Shown: positions 1 to 10,416, counted from the first letter of the stretch. The stretch is 64,000 nt of DNA from a bacterium (GCA_024226515.1 JAAELQ010000147.1:124001-188000); one strand, 5' to 3'. Made by a program: numbers and translations. Notes: generated by a model not told the origin, from the sequence alone.

Positions 1-699
1 CGGATCAACGGGCTGTACGCGGGGATCGTGGCGAACAACCCGCAGTTGACCGACCATCCGGTGCTGCGCGGACAGAAGCGTCCGGGAGGCATTCTGTACC
101 GCGAGGGGATCGCGAAGATCTCGCAGTTCTCGCGCGCTTGCAACGACGACGGAATCCCGTTGATCTGGCTGCAGGACATCTCGGGTTTCGACATCGGTGT
201 CGAGGCGGAAAAGCATGGACTGCTGGGCTACGGCTCGAACCTGATCTACACCAACTCCACCAACGACGTTCCGATGTTCACGGTGCTGCTGCGCAAGGCG
301 TCCGGCGCCGGCTACTACGCGATGGCGGGTTTGCCCTACCGGCCCGTGCTGCAACTGGCGACTCCGATCACGCGTCTGTCGGTGATGGAGGGGCGCACGC
401 TGGCCATCGGCGCGTTTCGAACGAAGCTCGACGACAACTTCCAGATCGTCGCCGACGACGAGGGCAAGCGCGAGGAGATTCGCAAGGGCATGGAGCAGGT
501 CGAGCAGCGCATCGAGCGCGACATGGACCCGATGCTGGCGGCGTCTCGACGCGACGTCGACGAGATCGTTACGCCGCACGAGCTGCGGACGTATCTCGAT
601 GCGGCGGTCACGATGGCCTACCAGTCCATCGGCCACCGCAGGATCAAGAACCCGCGCATCTGGTCGTTGCACGACCTGACGGCGCTGACGGGTGGTTGA
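1..699 (+). CDS. Acyl-CoA carboxylase carboxyltransferase subunit (GcdA/AccD-like), 5' end missing
   Basis: The reading frame is open from base 1, so this is the last 232 residues of a gene that begins outside the window. The segment has the look of the second half of a biotin-dependent carboxyltransferase of the crotonase-like fold: a conserved block around [19 protein letters not shown] and a second around [14 protein letters not shown], as in the alpha subunit of glutaconyl-CoA decarboxylase and in propionyl/methylcrotonyl-CoA carboxylase beta subunits. It would move carboxyl groups between biotin and an acyl-CoA. The next gene, a biotin carrier protein, overlaps its stop codon, which supports one complex. 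The exact acyl-CoA substrate cannot be read from the sequence. Confidence 0.85.
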   Translation, partial: RINGLYAGIVANNPQLTDHPVLRGQKRPGGILYREGIAKISQFSRACNDDGIPLIWLQDISGFDIGVEAEKHGLLGYGSNLIYTNSTNDVPMFTVLLRKASGAGYYAMAGLPYRPVLQLATPITRLSVMEGRTLAIGAFRTKLDDNFQIVADDEGKREEIRKGMEQVEQRIERDMDPMLAASRRDVDEIVTPHELRTYLDAAVTMAYQSIGHRRIKNPRIWSLHDLTALTGG

Positions 700-1282
700 C
701 GTGGCGCGCTCCAGACTGATCGCGAGGACCGAGACCGACGCCGACGGCAAGCTGTGCGTGCTCTCTCCGGCCGTGGGCTGGTGGAGCGATCCGCCCGCGG
801 GCGGATCGCTGGTGGGCGGCGGAAGCCGCATCGGCGAGCTGCTCCAGCTCACGCAACGCCACGAGTTGCTGTTGCCCGAGGGTGTTGCGGGGCGCGTGGC
901 GGACGGGCTTCCCGCGCACAGCCGCTCGGCGGTCGAGTACGGCCAGACGCTGTTCCGCCTCGCTCCGGTCGACGCGGCGGAGGGCGAAGCGGCGGCCGCG
1001 CCGGGGCACGGGCAGCTGGACCTCCCGTCGGGCACCTACGCGGTGGTCGCGCCGACCGACGGTGTGTTCTATCGCCGCTCCGCGCCGGATCAGGAGCCGT
1101 TCGTCGACGTCGGAGACGAGGTCGCCGAGGGGCAGCCGATCGGGCTGATCGAGGTGATGAAGACGTTCAACCAGATCGCGTACGGCGGAATGGGGCTGCC
1201 GCAGCGCGCGCGCGTGCTCGAGGTTCGCTGCGCCGACGGGACCGAGGTCTCCGCCGGCGATCTGCTGCTCATCGTGAAGTGA
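692..1282 (+). CDS. Biotin carboxyl carrier protein of an acyl-CoA carboxylase
   Basis: A 196-residue protein starting at GTG and overlapping the carboxyltransferase stop by 8 bases. The C-terminal half (about residues 110-196) is a biotinyl domain with the biotin-acceptor lysine in [12 protein letters not shown] and typical flanks ([11 protein letters not shown] before it, AGDLLLIVK after it). The N-terminal half (about 18-95) resembles a second, degenerate biotinyl/lipoyl domain: [10 protein letters not shown], then [12 protein letters not shown], then [10 protein letters not shown], but with no acceptor lysine motif. It should carry carboxybiotin between a biotin carboxylase (not in this window) and the carboxyltransferase next door. 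Function is clear; the substrate of the whole enzyme is not. A GTG at 701 is an alternative start. Confidence 0.85.
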   Translation: MVDVARSRLIARTETDADGKLCVLSPAVGWWSDPPAGGSLVGGGSRIGELLQLTQRHELLLPEGVAGRVADGLPAHSRSAVEYGQTLFRLAPVDAAEGEAAAAPGHGQLDLPSGTYAVVAPTDGVFYRRSAPDQEPFVDVGDEVAEGQPIGLIEVMKTFNQIAYGGMGLPQRARVLEVRCADGTEVSAGDLLLIVK

Positions 1283-1330
1283 GCCCCACTTGCTGCGCCG
1301 CCCGGAGACGATCCACGCAGCGCGTCGACG

Positions 1331-3439
1331 CTACCAGTTGACGAGGTCGAGGACGGCGCGTTTGATGTCGTCCACCTGGGGCAGGATGAAGTCCTCGAGC
1401 TCGGGCGCGTAGCCCACGAACGTGTCCGTGGCTGCGAGCCGCCGCACCGGGCCGTCGAGCTCGGTGTACAGCTCCTCGGAGATGCGCGCCGCGAGCTCGG
1501 CGCCGTAGCCCCAGGACAGCGAGTCCTCGTGCAGCACGAGCACCTTGCTGGTCTTGCGCACGGAGGCGTTGATCGTGTCCCAGTCGACGGGCGACAGCGT
1601 GCGCAGGTCGATCAGCTCGACCGAGACGCCCTCCTGCTCCAGTGCGCGGCAAGCCTGGACCGCTCGGTGCACCGTCGCGCCGTACGTCACGACGGTCACG
1701 TCGTCCCCCGGGCGGACGATCGAGGCGCGGCCGAGCGGGATCATGAACTCCGGTCCCGGATACGCGCCCTTGTTGTACGTCTGGCGGTAGAGGTGCTTGT
1801 GCTCCATGAAGATCACCGGATCGTCCCCGCGGATCGCGGTGCGCAGCAGGCCGTTGGCCTCCAACGCCGTCGACGGGCAGACGACGCGCAGGCCGGGGTT
1901 CGCGGTGAACAGCGAGGCTCCGGACTGGCTGTGGTAGATCGCACCGCCGCGGATGTAGCCGCCGTAGGTCACGCGCACGACGACGGGGGAGGTGAACGTG
2001 TTGTTCGAACGCCAGCGCATCGTCGCCAACTCGCTGCGGATCTGGTGGAACGCGGGCCAGATGTAATCGAAGAACTGGATCTCGACGACGGGCTTGAGCC
2101 CGCGCAGCGCCATGCCGATGGCGCGGCCCAGGATGTTGGCCTCGGCGAGCGGCGTGTTGAACACGCGGTGCGAGCCGAACTCGGTCTGCAGGCCCCAGGT
2201 CACCTTGAACACTCCGCCCTTGCCCTTGACCTCCTCGAGCGCGTCCTCACGTGAGGCGTCGGCCACGTCCTGGCCGAAGAGGCGGACTCTCTCGTCGCGC
2301 CGCAACTCGTCGCGCATGCACTTGTTGAGCAGGTCGACCATCGTCGTCGGTTTGCCCTCGGGCACGGGTTCGGTCGAGAACGCGTCGCCCGTGGGGTCGA
2401 CGTCGGGGGAGTAGACGTATTGAAGCGCGGAGGACGGCTCGGGCCGCGAGGCCGCGACCGCCTTGTCGGCGGACGAGTTGATCTCGTCCGTGACCTGGCC
2501 CTCGATGGCGTCGAGCACCTCCTGGTCGACGATTCCCTCGCGCACGAGAAACTCGGGGAACGTGTCGAGCGGATCGCGAGCCGCCTCGGCCTCGCGCTCT
2601 TCGGACGGTCGGTATTGCGACTCGTCGTCGGAGAGCGAATGACTGTAGGGCCGGATGACGTGCGCGTGGATCAACGCGGGGCCCTTGCGCGCGCGGCAGT
2701 GGTCGGCGGCGGCCTGCATGGCCTCGATGCTGGCCAGGACGTCGCAACCGTCGACCTCGCGGATCAGGAAGTTGGGGAACGACGAGACCAGCTTGCTGAT
2801 GCTACCGCCCGCCGTGTTGACCTCGACCGGGGTCGAGATCGCGTACCCGTTGTCCTCGATGACGTAGATCACCGGCAGCTCGAGGTTCGAGGCCGTATTC
2901 AGCGACTCCCAGAACTCGCCCTCGGATGTCGTTCCGTCGCCCGACGTGACGAGCGTCACCTCGTCTTTCTGAAACTTGATGTTCGCTCCCTCGAACTCGC
3001 CGCCGTACAGGCCCGCCTCGGCGCAGCCCACCGCCTGCAGGAACTGCGAGCCGGTCGGGGACGACGTGTTCGTGATGTGCAGGTCGGGATGCGAGAAGTG
3101 GGCGGGCATCTGCCGCCCGCCGCTCTGCGGGCAGTCGGGGCTGCCCGTTCCCTGCAGGAACATGTCGTAGGGCGAGAGGCCGAGCCCGAGGGCGGCCGCG
3201 CGATCGCGGTAGTAGAAGAAGAACCAGTCGTGTGCGGGCTTCAGCACGTGGGAGATCGCGGCGCCGATCGCCTCGTGTCCCGCGCCGTTGATCTGGAAGT
3301 AGATCTTGTTCTGCGTTTTGAGCTGGATCTCCTTGTCGTCGATTCTCCGTGCCATGAGCATCGTGCGGTAGAGATCGAGGAGCGTCTTGCGGTCGAGACC
3401 GCGAACGTCTGCAGCGCGGGACTTGGTCTTGGACGGCAC
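1331..3439 (-). CDS. Fused alpha/beta E1 component of a branched-chain 2-oxoacid dehydrogenase
   Basis: A 702-residue thiamine-diphosphate enzyme joining the usual E1 alpha and beta subunits. Residues about 1-345 are E1-alpha: the [12 protein letters not shown] segment and the ThDP motif [12 protein letters not shown], ending in EDNGYAIS. Residues about 365-702 are E1-beta: LFGQDVAD, the [12 protein letters not shown] segment and a C-terminal transketolase domain ([22 protein letters not shown]). It decarboxylates branched-chain 2-oxoacids and passes the acyl group to E2 lipoate. The start is GTG with AGGAGG nine bases upstream. E2 and E3 are not in the window, and pyruvate or another 2-oxoacid remains possible as substrate. 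The gene faces away from the carboxylase genes. Confidence 0.87.
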   Translation of the reverse strand: MPSKTKSRAADVRGLDRKTLLDLYRTMLMARRIDDKEIQLKTQNKIYFQINGAGHEAIGAAISHVLKPAHDWFFFYYRDRAAALGLGLSPYDMFLQGTGSPDCPQSGGRQMPAHFSHPDLHITNTSSPTGSQFLQAVGCAEAGLYGGEFEGANIKFQKDEVTLVTSGDGTTSEGEFWESLNTASNLELPVIYVIEDNGYAISTPVEVNTAGGSISKLVSSFPNFLIREVDGCDVLASIEAMQAAADHCRARKGPALIHAHVIRPYSHSLSDDESQYRPSEEREAEAARDPLDTFPEFLVREGIVDQEVLDAIEGQVTDEINSSADKAVAASRPEPSSALQYVYSPDVDPTGDAFSTEPVPEGKPTTMVDLLNKCMRDELRRDERVRLFGQDVADASREDALEEVKGKGGVFKVTWGLQTEFGSHRVFNTPLAEANILGRAIGMALRGLKPVVEIQFFDYIWPAFHQIRSELATMRWRSNNTFTSPVVVRVTYGGYIRGGAIYHSQSGASLFTANPGLRVVCPSTALEANGLLRTAIRGDDPVIFMEHKHLYRQTYNKGAYPGPEFMIPLGRASIVRPGDDVTVVTYGATVHRAVQACRALEQEGVSVELIDLRTLSPVDWDTINASVRKTSKVLVLHEDSLSWGYGAELAARISEELYTELDGPVRRLAATDTFVGYAPELEDFILPQVDDIKRAVLDLVNW

Positions 3440-3547
3440 GTTCGAGGTCCTCCTGAGCCGACACGGGGTCGGTGAGTCCAGTTCTTCGCCGATGGAGGGG
3501 CGATCGGAAGGGCGGCCGCGCGGGCCCCCCGGTCCGGAAGATGCCGC

Positions 3548-4504
3548 TCAGGGCGCTCCCTGAGTCTCCGGACGCCCGCCATTATAGGCCACAGGGGGCT
3601 CCGGCGCGGCCTCGGGCTCCGTGGCGGGCTCGATCTCGGGCAGACGGCCCAGGCGCAGCACCAGTAGAGAGGCCTCGTTGTCCCGGTATTTCTGGCGTGC
3701 AACGAGGATGTGGCCGTCGGGCGTGGGGACCGGGACCCCGACGATCCTCCCGTCGTTCTCCTCCAGGCGGAACGCGGCCTTTCGCGAGCCGTCCGCCATG
3801 TCGAGGGCCAGGATCGCCGTGCCGTGGCCGGGGACGGCCAGCAGCAGGGCTTGCTCGTCCTGCGTCGCCAGGTCGGAGAGGGCGATCAGGCGCCGGGACG
3901 CCCGGCCCTCCAGGTCCACGGCCCACACGCGGTGCCCGTTCCGCCGCTTGACCGCGTAGACGCGGTTGTCGAGGGCGCCGAAGAAGACGCGCTTGTCGGT
4001 GACGAGAGGCGGGGCCACCGTGCTGCCCGGAACGCGCAGCTTCCAGACGCGTTTCCAGCCCCGTTTGCAGCGCTTGCATGCCTTCTGCGCCACGATCCAG
4101 CGCCGATCGTGCGGTCCGTAGCGGTGGGTCTCTCCCCGGGATACGCTCCAGGCGTCGGCCGGAACGGCCGCCTCGGGGGCCTCCTCGAGCAGGGCCTCGT
4201 ACGACGCGACGCGGCCTTCGCGCCAGTCGAAACGGATCTCGCCGCCCGAAACCGTGATGCCGGCCAACTCCCCGTCGATCCGGGGGCTCTCGCCGGGCAG
4301 CGGGCCGGGGAGTGGGATCTCGTGAACGACGATGAAGCCGAGGCCACCGCCCGGGTCCTCGCCGTCGCGTCGCGAGCCCTCCAGGAACTGCTGGTCGTCG
4401 AACGGGGAGTTATCGAAGGTCGGCGACTGCCCCGGGAGCGCCGTGGCGCAGAGGGCGACCGCTATTACGGCCAGCAGCCGAACCGAGCCGAATTTTCGCG
4501 CCAT
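3548..4504 (-). CDS. Secreted or periplasmic PQQ-type beta-propeller-like protein
   Basis: A 318-residue protein of unknown specific role. The chosen start gives a clean signal peptide: MARKF, then a hydrophobic run LLAVIAVALCATALPG. A frame open further upstream to 4549 adds a stretch with no signal-like character. The body has repeats that look like PQQ/outer-membrane-assembly propeller blades: WKLRVPGSTVAPPLVTDKRV, FGALDNRVYAVKRRNGHRVW and AILALDMADGSRKAAFRL, each a strand pair around a 'value, then gain of display' pattern. A CKRCKRGW motif lies mid-protein. A BamB-like or quinoprotein role is possible but not supported by any specific residue. It is transcribed divergently from aspS. Confidence 0.6.
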   Translation of the reverse strand: MARKFGSVRLLAVIAVALCATALPGQSPTFDNSPFDDQQFLEGSRRDGEDPGGGLGFIVVHEIPLPGPLPGESPRIDGELAGITVSGGEIRFDWREGRVASYEALLEEAPEAAVPADAWSVSRGETHRYGPHDRRWIVAQKACKRCKRGWKRVWKLRVPGSTVAPPLVTDKRVFFGALDNRVYAVKRRNGHRVWAVDLEGRASRRLIALSDLATQDEQALLLAVPGHGTAILALDMADGSRKAAFRLEENDGRIVGVPVPTPDGHILVARQKYRDNEASLLVLRLGRLPEIEPATEPEAAPEPPVAYNGGRPETQGAP

Positions 4505-4529
4505 GAGTGCTCCTCGTCCCGGGGCGACG

Positions 4530-4559
4530 TTGCCGCTCCGAGCCCTCATATGTTACAAA
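4530..4559 (+). promoter_or_regulatory. Candidate sigma70 promoter for aspS
   Basis: TTGCCG at 4530-4535 is followed 18 bp later by TACAAA at 4554-4559 (or by TTACAA with 17 bp spacing). The predicted start of transcription is near 4566, about 35 bases before the aspS ATG. It lies in the gap between two divergent genes. Both boxes are imperfect, so this is a tentative call. Confidence 0.35.
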
Positions 4560-4600
4560 CGCCGCTTGCCTGCCACCAATCCCCGCAGCGGAGAATCAGC

Positions 4601-6400
4601 ATGCCCGAAAACGGCCCCGAGTTGTTGCATCGTACCCATGGCTGCGGCGAGCTGAGCGAGGACCACGCCCAGTCGGGCGAGGAGGTCGTGCTGACCGGCT
4701 GGGTCCACAAGCGCCGGGATCTGGGGCAACTGATCTTCATCGAGTTGCGCGACGCGACCGGACTCGTCCAACTCGTCTTCGACCCGTCGATCAACGGCGC
4801 CGCGCACGGCGCCGCGGAGGCGCTGCGCAACGAGTTCGTCGTCGGGGTTCACGGTAAGGTCGTGCGGCGCGAGTCGCCCAACCCCAAGCACCCGACCGGG
4901 ACGATCGAGGTCATGGCCGACGCGCTCACGTTGCACAATCGCGCGGAGTCGGTTCCCTTCCCGGTGACCGAGGAGACGGAGACCAACGAGGAAGCGCGTC
5001 TCAAGCACCGTTACGTCGATCTGCGCCGCCCGGTCCTGCAGCGCAACCTGCGACGGCGCCACGCGCTGGCCGTTTCGGCGCGGCGCGTGCTCGAGGGACA
5101 GGGCTTCGTCGAGCTCGAGACGCCGATGCTCACGCGTTCGACTCCCGAGGGTGCGCGCGACTACCTCGTGCCCAGCCGTGTGCACGGCGGGCGGTTCTTC
5201 GCGCTGCCGCAGTCGCCGCAGCTGTTCAAGCAGCTGCTGATGGTCGCGGGGTTCGAGCGCTACTACCAGATCGCGCGCTGCTTCCGTGACGAGGATCTAC
5301 GCGCGGATCGACAACCGGAGTTCACCCAGATCGACATCGAGATGTCCTTCGTCACGCCCGAGGACGTGTACGCGGTCGTCGAGCGGATCCTCGGCGAGAT
5401 GTTCCTCGCCGCCGGGATCGACCCGCCGTCGGAGATCCCCAGGATGCCGTATGCGGAGGCGGTGCGGCGCTACGGCATCGACCGGCCGGACACGCGATTC
5501 GGGATGGAGCTACAAGATGCGGGGCCCTCGGCCGAGGGCAGCGGTTTCAAGGTCTTCGACGGGGCCGTCGAGGCCGGCGGCAGCGTGCGCGGGATTGCGG
5601 TGCCGGGCGGGGCGGCGGCCTCGCGCAAGGACCTCGACCGCTGGACCGAGTGGGCCAAGAAGGCGGGAGCGAAGGGTCTGGTATGGATCAAGGTGCAAGA
5701 CGACGGGCCCGCCTCCTCCGCGCTGAAGATCCTGGGCGCCGAGCGCTGCAGCGCGATCGCCGCGGCGGTCGGCGCGGGGGCGGGCGACGCAGCGCTGATC
5801 GTCGCCGACGCCACCGACGTGACGAATTCGGTTCTCGGCGACCTGCGCCTGCGCATCGCGAAGGAGCGTGACCTGATCCCCTCCGACGTGTGGAACGTGC
5901 TGTGGGTCGAGGACTTCCCGCTCGTCGACTGGGACGAGAGCGAGCAGCGCTGGGTCGCGATGCACCACCCGTTCACCGCGCCGCGCTGGGATCAGCTCGA
6001 CCTGCTCGCCGAGGACCCTGGCCGGGTCCGGGCCCAGGCCTACGACATCGTGCTCAATGGTACCGAGATCGGGGGCGGGAGCATCCGTATCCACCGCAGC
6101 GACGTGCAGGAGAAGGTCTTCCGCGCCCTGCGCATCGGGCCCGAGGAGGCGCAGGCGAAGTTCGGCTTCCTGTTGCGCGGGCTCGAATCCGGGGCGCCCC
6201 CTCACGGCGGGATCGCGCTGGGGTTCGACCGGATCTGCGCCATGCTCAGCGGGGCCGATTCGATCCGCGACGTGATCGCCTTCCCGAAGACGACCAGCGC
6301 GTCGTGCCTGATGACCGAGGCCCCGGCCGATGTTGACGAGCGTCAGCTCAAGGAACTCCACCTGCAGCTCCTGTCCCAGCAAAACATTGAAAACAAGTAA
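4601..6400 (+). CDS. aspS: Aspartyl-tRNA synthetase
   Basis: A 599-residue class IIb synthetase of normal bacterial length that attaches aspartate to tRNA-Asp. Domains in order: N-terminal OB anticodon-binding fold (GWVHKRRDLGQLIFIELRD), class II motif 1/2 region (LETPMLTRSTPEGARDYLVP, then QSPQLFKQLLM and FRDEDLRADRQPEFTQID), the GAD insertion typical of bacterial AspRS, and motif 3 (GIALGFDRICAM). The ATG at 4601 is chosen because the conserved N-terminus begins there; the frame stays open far upstream without homologous sequence. Whether the enzyme also charges tRNA-Asn cannot be judged here. Confidence 0.97.
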   Translation: MPENGPELLHRTHGCGELSEDHAQSGEEVVLTGWVHKRRDLGQLIFIELRDATGLVQLVFDPSINGAAHGAAEALRNEFVVGVHGKVVRRESPNPKHPTGTIEVMADALTLHNRAESVPFPVTEETETNEEARLKHRYVDLRRPVLQRNLRRRHALAVSARRVLEGQGFVELETPMLTRSTPEGARDYLVPSRVHGGRFFALPQSPQLFKQLLMVAGFERYYQIARCFRDEDLRADRQPEFTQIDIEMSFVTPEDVYAVVERILGEMFLAAGIDPPSEIPRMPYAEAVRRYGIDRPDTRFGMELQDAGPSAEGSGFKVFDGAVEAGGSVRGIAVPGGAAASRKDLDRWTEWAKKAGAKGLVWIKVQDDGPASSALKILGAERCSAIAAAVGAGAGDAALIVADATDVTNSVLGDLRLRIAKERDLIPSDVWNVLWVEDFPLVDWDESEQRWVAMHHPFTAPRWDQLDLLAEDPGRVRAQAYDIVLNGTEIGGGSIRIHRSDVQEKVFRALRIGPEEAQAKFGFLLRGLESGAPPHGGIALGFDRICAMLSGADSIRDVIAFPKTTSASCLMTEAPADVDERQLKELHLQLLSQQNIENK

Positions 6401-6594
6401 TTTACGCGGCCTGTTCTTGGTGGGTGGATCGCGGCTGTGGTAGCGTGGGCGCGGATGGCCCTAAGTTTGCGGCGGGGGATTTCCGCCGGGACACGGAGGA
6501 CCGAAAGGGCGGCGCGAGCAGCGTCGGGCAACGCGACATCGAAGGCGTTCGCCGGTGCGATCGAGGGCAGCAACCCCGATCCCGCGCCCGACTC

Positions 6595-7593
6595 ATGAAG
6601 ACCATCACACTCGATTCGAACGTGATCGAGGCGATTGCGGCGCACTACGACGAGGCGCTTCGTCTCATCGAGCGACGGTTTCACGTCAAACTCGCGGCAC
6701 GCGGCAACGAAGTCACGGTCTCGCCCGGCGGCAACGGGGCGGAGTCCCGCGTGGCAGACGTCGCGCAGCTGCTCGGCGAGCTGGCCGGGCTCAAGGAGAG
6801 CGGCGTGCCCCTCGGGCGCGAGGATCTGAAGACCGCCGTCGAGCTCAAGCACCACGAGCCCGACGCGTGCCTCGAGGATCACTTCGTCACCGCGCGCATC
6901 GAGACGTCGGGCAGCAAGGCGGTCGTGCCGAAGACCACCAACCAGCGCCTGTACATCGAGGCGATGCGCCAGAACGACCTCGTCTTCGGCATCGGCCCCG
7001 CCGGCACGGGCAAGACCTATCTCGCCGTGGCGATGGCGGTCGCGTTGCTGGACCAGGGACGGGTGAAGCGGATCATCCTGGCCCGGCCCGCCGTCGAGGC
7101 CGGAGAGCGCCTCGGTTTTCTTCCCGGCGACCTGGCGGCCAAGGTCGATCCGTACCTGAGACCGCTGTACGACGCGCTCTACGACATGCTCGACCCGCAG
7201 CGGGCGGAGCGCTTGATGGAGCAGGGAACGATCGAAGTCGCGCCGCTGGCGTTCATGCGCGGCCGGACGCTGGACAACGCGTTCATGATTCTCGACGAGG
7301 CGCAGAACGCCACCTCGGAGCAGATGAAGATGTTCCTCACCCGCATTGGCTTCGGTTCGAAGGCGGTCGCCACGGGTGACGTGACGCAGATCGACCTCCC
7401 GGCGCAGAAGGTCTCCGGTCTCGTCGAGGCGGCCGACGTCGTCTCGGGGATCCGCGGGATTCGAGTCGTGGAGTTCAACGACAAGGACGTGGTGCGCCAT
7501 CCACTGGTCCAGCGCATTATCCTGGCCTACGAGCGGCTGGAGAACGAACGCGTGAGCGGCGAAGACGACGCGTCCACGCCAGAGTCGAAATGA
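6595..7593 (+). CDS. PhoH family ATPase
   Basis: A 332-residue PhoH-like protein, the first gene of an operon with pgpH, ybeY, corC and era. An N-terminal KH-like part (about 1-100) precedes a P-loop ATPase: Walker A GPAGTGKT at about 134, Walker B FMILDEAQN at about 230, and a GDVTQIDLP motif. The family is linked to RNA metabolism and is very often found next to ybeY. The ATG at 6595 is chosen because the family N-terminus starts with this segment; upstream in-frame sequence is not conserved. The stop overlaps the next start (ATGA), which suggests translational coupling. Confidence 0.92.
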   Translation: MKTITLDSNVIEAIAAHYDEALRLIERRFHVKLAARGNEVTVSPGGNGAESRVADVAQLLGELAGLKESGVPLGREDLKTAVELKHHEPDACLEDHFVTARIETSGSKAVVPKTTNQRLYIEAMRQNDLVFGIGPAGTGKTYLAVAMAVALLDQGRVKRIILARPAVEAGERLGFLPGDLAAKVDPYLRPLYDALYDMLDPQRAERLMEQGTIEVAPLAFMRGRTLDNAFMILDEAQNATSEQMKMFLTRIGFGSKAVATGDVTQIDLPAQKVSGLVEAADVVSGIRGIRVVEFNDKDVVRHPLVQRIILAYERLENERVSGEDDASTPESK

Positions 7594-9965
7594 AAGACGA
7601 ACCGCCTCAACGGTCCGGCAAGTTGGCCGCGCGCCTGAGCGCGAAGTCCCAGCAGCCGAGCCGCAAGCTCAACCTCCCGTCGCGCGTGCGCGGTCGCGTG
7701 CGGCGTGGCGCGGACCGGTTCCTCGGCGCGCATCTCCTGTGGAGCGTGCTGCTCGTGGCGTTGGCGCTGGCGATCCTCATCGGCCAGCGCAGCAACAAGG
7801 ACTGGCATCGTTTCTCCGTCGGCGACGTCGCGCCGTACGACGTGAAGGCCACGCTGGACATCCCGATCGTCGACGAGACGCTGACCGACGAGCGACGGCG
7901 CCAGGCGCGCGAGGGAATCCCGGACGTCTACGTCCACGACAGCGAGCGCGGCATGCAGCTCGCCCGCGAGCTGGCCGCCGTGTTCGAGCGCGGACGGCGT
8001 GCGTTCGAGGAGGCGTCGCTGCAGGGTGCGGAGAATCCCGATGATCTCGTCGGCCGGCTGTTCGCCAAGACGGTCGGGCCGCAGGTGCGCGACACGCTGA
8101 TCGGGCGCAGGTTCGACGTCGAGCTGGAGCGCGAGCTGAAGTCCGCCGTGACATCGATCCTCGCGCAGGAAGTGGTCGGCAACAAGGCGCTGCTCGAGCG
8201 CAAGCCGGCGATCCTGCTGGCGCACGTCCCCGGCGAGCGGGAAGAGAAGTTCGAGCACCTCGAGAGCTACGACCGGATCATCGACCTCGAGCAGGCGCGC
8301 GCCGACCTGCGCGACACGCTCTCGCGCGGACTGGCCGCCCTGGACGAGGCCGCCCGGGACGCGATGATCGTCTTCACGGCCAGCTTTCTCGACTCGAACG
8401 TCAATTTCGACGCGGAGGCTACCGAGACGCGGCGCGAGAACGCCGCGGCCAAGATTCCCCGAGTGCGGGTGATGGTGGCCCGGGGCGACGTCCTGATACG
8501 CAAGAACGAACCGTTCACCGAGGAGAGCCTGAGCACGCTGCGCGCCGCGGAGCGCACGTGGGGCGGAACGTTCGGCTGGCGCGGTTTCTGGGGTCTGTTG
8601 TTCCTGCTGAGCATGCTGGCGTTCTTCATCTACCGCTACACGGACTACCACCAGCGTGCGTTCCACAAGCTGAGGCACCTGCACGCGCTGCTGGTGATGA
8701 TGCTGCTGTTCATGATGGCGCTGTCGCAGGCGGTGGTCTGGCTGGCCGGCGTCATCACGGACGATCTGGCCAGCCCGTTCAATCGACTGAGTAGCTACGT
8801 CTACCTCATCCCGCTCGGCGCCGGCGCGATCCTCGTGGCGCTGCTGGCCAACGGCCGCATCGCCAACGTCTACGCCGGCTTCGCGGCCCTGTTGTTCGGT
8901 GCGATGCACGGCATGGACTTCCACCTGACGCTGTGGGCCATGGTGGTGCAACTGTCGGGCGTGTACGCCATCTCGACCTATCGCGAGCGTGCGGCGCTGT
9001 TGCGCGCCGGTCTCGTCGTCGGCGGCGCGGCAGCGGTCTCGGCGCTGGCCATCGAGGCGTTGCAGGGGAATCTCGAGCCGTCGCTCGACTGGGCCTACGG
9101 CGCCAGCCTGGCCTTCGTCGGCGGCGCCCTGGGCGTGGGGCTCGTGATCTCGTTCTCCCTGCCGCTGCTCGAGCGTCTGTTCAACGTGCTGACCGACATC
9201 CGGCTGCTCGAGCTGTCGAACGTGAACAACCCGTTGCTGTCGGAGCTGGCGCTCAAGGCGCCGGGCTCGTACAACCACAGCCTCGTCGTCGGCACGCTGG
9301 CCGAGGAGGGCGCCAGGGCGATCGGCGCGAACTCGCTGTTCTGCCGCGTGGCGGCGTTCTATCACGATATCGGCAAGATCACGCACGCCGAGTACTACGT
9401 CGAGAACCAGCGTGGCATCAACCCGCATGACCGGCTGGCGCCGTCGATGTCGGCGTTGATCATCGCCTCGCACGTGAAGGACGGGATCAAGCTGGCCCGC
9501 GAGGCGGGCCTTCCCGAACAGATCGTCGACATCATCCCGCAGCACCACGGGACGAAGCTGATGACGTTCTTCTACGAGAAGGCGAAGTCGGCCGCGGATC
9601 CGTCGATGGGGCCGGTCAAGGAAGAGGACTTCCGCTACCCGGGGCCCAAGCCGCAGACGAGGGAGGCCGCGATCTTCATGCTGGCCGACGCCGTGGAGGC
9701 CGCGGCGCGCACGGTGGACGAACCGAACGCGAACCGGCTGCGCGAGGTGATCCGCAAGGTGACCAACTCGGTCGTGTTGGATAGCCAGTTCGACGAGTGC
9801 GACCTCACGTTCGCCGACCTGGACAACATCGGCAAGGCGTTCCACAAGCTGCTCGTCAGCATGTACCACCATCGGGTCGACTACCCGGGCTTCGAGTTCG
9901 GCAAGCCCAAGGGAAAACCGAAGGTCACGGAGCTTCAGGATCGCAAGCTGGCCAAGGGCTCTTGA
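7590..9965 (+). CDS. 7TM-HD membrane phosphodiesterase, PgpH/YqfF type
   Basis: A 791-residue protein with the family architecture: an N-terminal membrane segment (about 48-65), an extracytoplasmic 7TM-HD domain, a block of seven hydrophobic helices (about 330-530) and a cytoplasmic HD domain with the metal-binding HD pair in FYHDIGK at about 590, plus HH in IIPQHHGT. Characterised members (Listeria PgpH) hydrolyse cyclic di-AMP. The product is expected in the inner membrane with its catalytic domain in the cytoplasm. It sits between phoH and ybeY, a conserved arrangement, and overlaps phoH by four bases. c-di-AMP specificity is inferred from the family; no cyclase gene is in the window. Confidence 0.9.
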   Translation: MKDEPPQRSGKLAARLSAKSQQPSRKLNLPSRVRGRVRRGADRFLGAHLLWSVLLVALALAILIGQRSNKDWHRFSVGDVAPYDVKATLDIPIVDETLTDERRRQAREGIPDVYVHDSERGMQLARELAAVFERGRRAFEEASLQGAENPDDLVGRLFAKTVGPQVRDTLIGRRFDVELERELKSAVTSILAQEVVGNKALLERKPAILLAHVPGEREEKFEHLESYDRIIDLEQARADLRDTLSRGLAALDEAARDAMIVFTASFLDSNVNFDAEATETRRENAAAKIPRVRVMVARGDVLIRKNEPFTEESLSTLRAAERTWGGTFGWRGFWGLLFLLSMLAFFIYRYTDYHQRAFHKLRHLHALLVMMLLFMMALSQAVVWLAGVITDDLASPFNRLSSYVYLIPLGAGAILVALLANGRIANVYAGFAALLFGAMHGMDFHLTLWAMVVQLSGVYAISTYRERAALLRAGLVVGGAAAVSALAIEALQGNLEPSLDWAYGASLAFVGGALGVGLVISFSLPLLERLFNVLTDIRLLELSNVNNPLLSELALKAPGSYNHSLVVGTLAEEGARAIGANSLFCRVAAFYHDIGKITHAEYYVENQRGINPHDRLAPSMSALIIASHVKDGIKLAREAGLPEQIVDIIPQHHGTKLMTFFYEKAKSAADPSMGPVKEEDFRYPGPKPQTREAAIFMLADAVEAAARTVDEPNANRLREVIRKVTNSVVLDSQFDECDLTFADLDNIGKAFHKLLVSMYHHRVDYPGFEFGKPKGKPKVTELQDRKLAKGS

Positions 9966-10416
9966 AATTGGAGATCACGGTCGTCAACCGGCAGCGTGGG
10001 TCTCGCGTGGATACGGGTTCGCTGCGGTCGTTTCTCGAGCGGGTCGCGGACAGCGTGCCGCCCGGCGACGCGGACAGCATGGCGCTGTGTCTCGTGTCCG
10101 ACCGCAAGATGCGCGAGTACAACCGCGAGTACCGCGGGAAGGATGCGACGACCGACGTGCTCTCGTTCCCCGACGACGGTGAGCCGGCGCCCGACGGGCA
10201 GCGTCATCTGGGCGATATCGTGATCTCGGTTCCCGAGGCTGCGCGCCAGGCCGGCGAGCGGGGCGAGACGCTGCAGCGCGAGCTGCGTGTACTGTCGATT
10301 CACGGCTACCTCCACCTGCTGGGATACGATCACGAGACGGATGATGGAACGATGATGCGCAAGCAGAGCACGCTGGTGCGCAGTCTGTTGCCGCGGCGCG
10401 CGGTGCGGAGCGAAGC

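Noticed and set aside
7527..9872. A 781-codon minus-strand frame
   Set aside because: It is antisense to pgpH, which has a full set of family motifs. The antisense frame is a by-product of codon bias.
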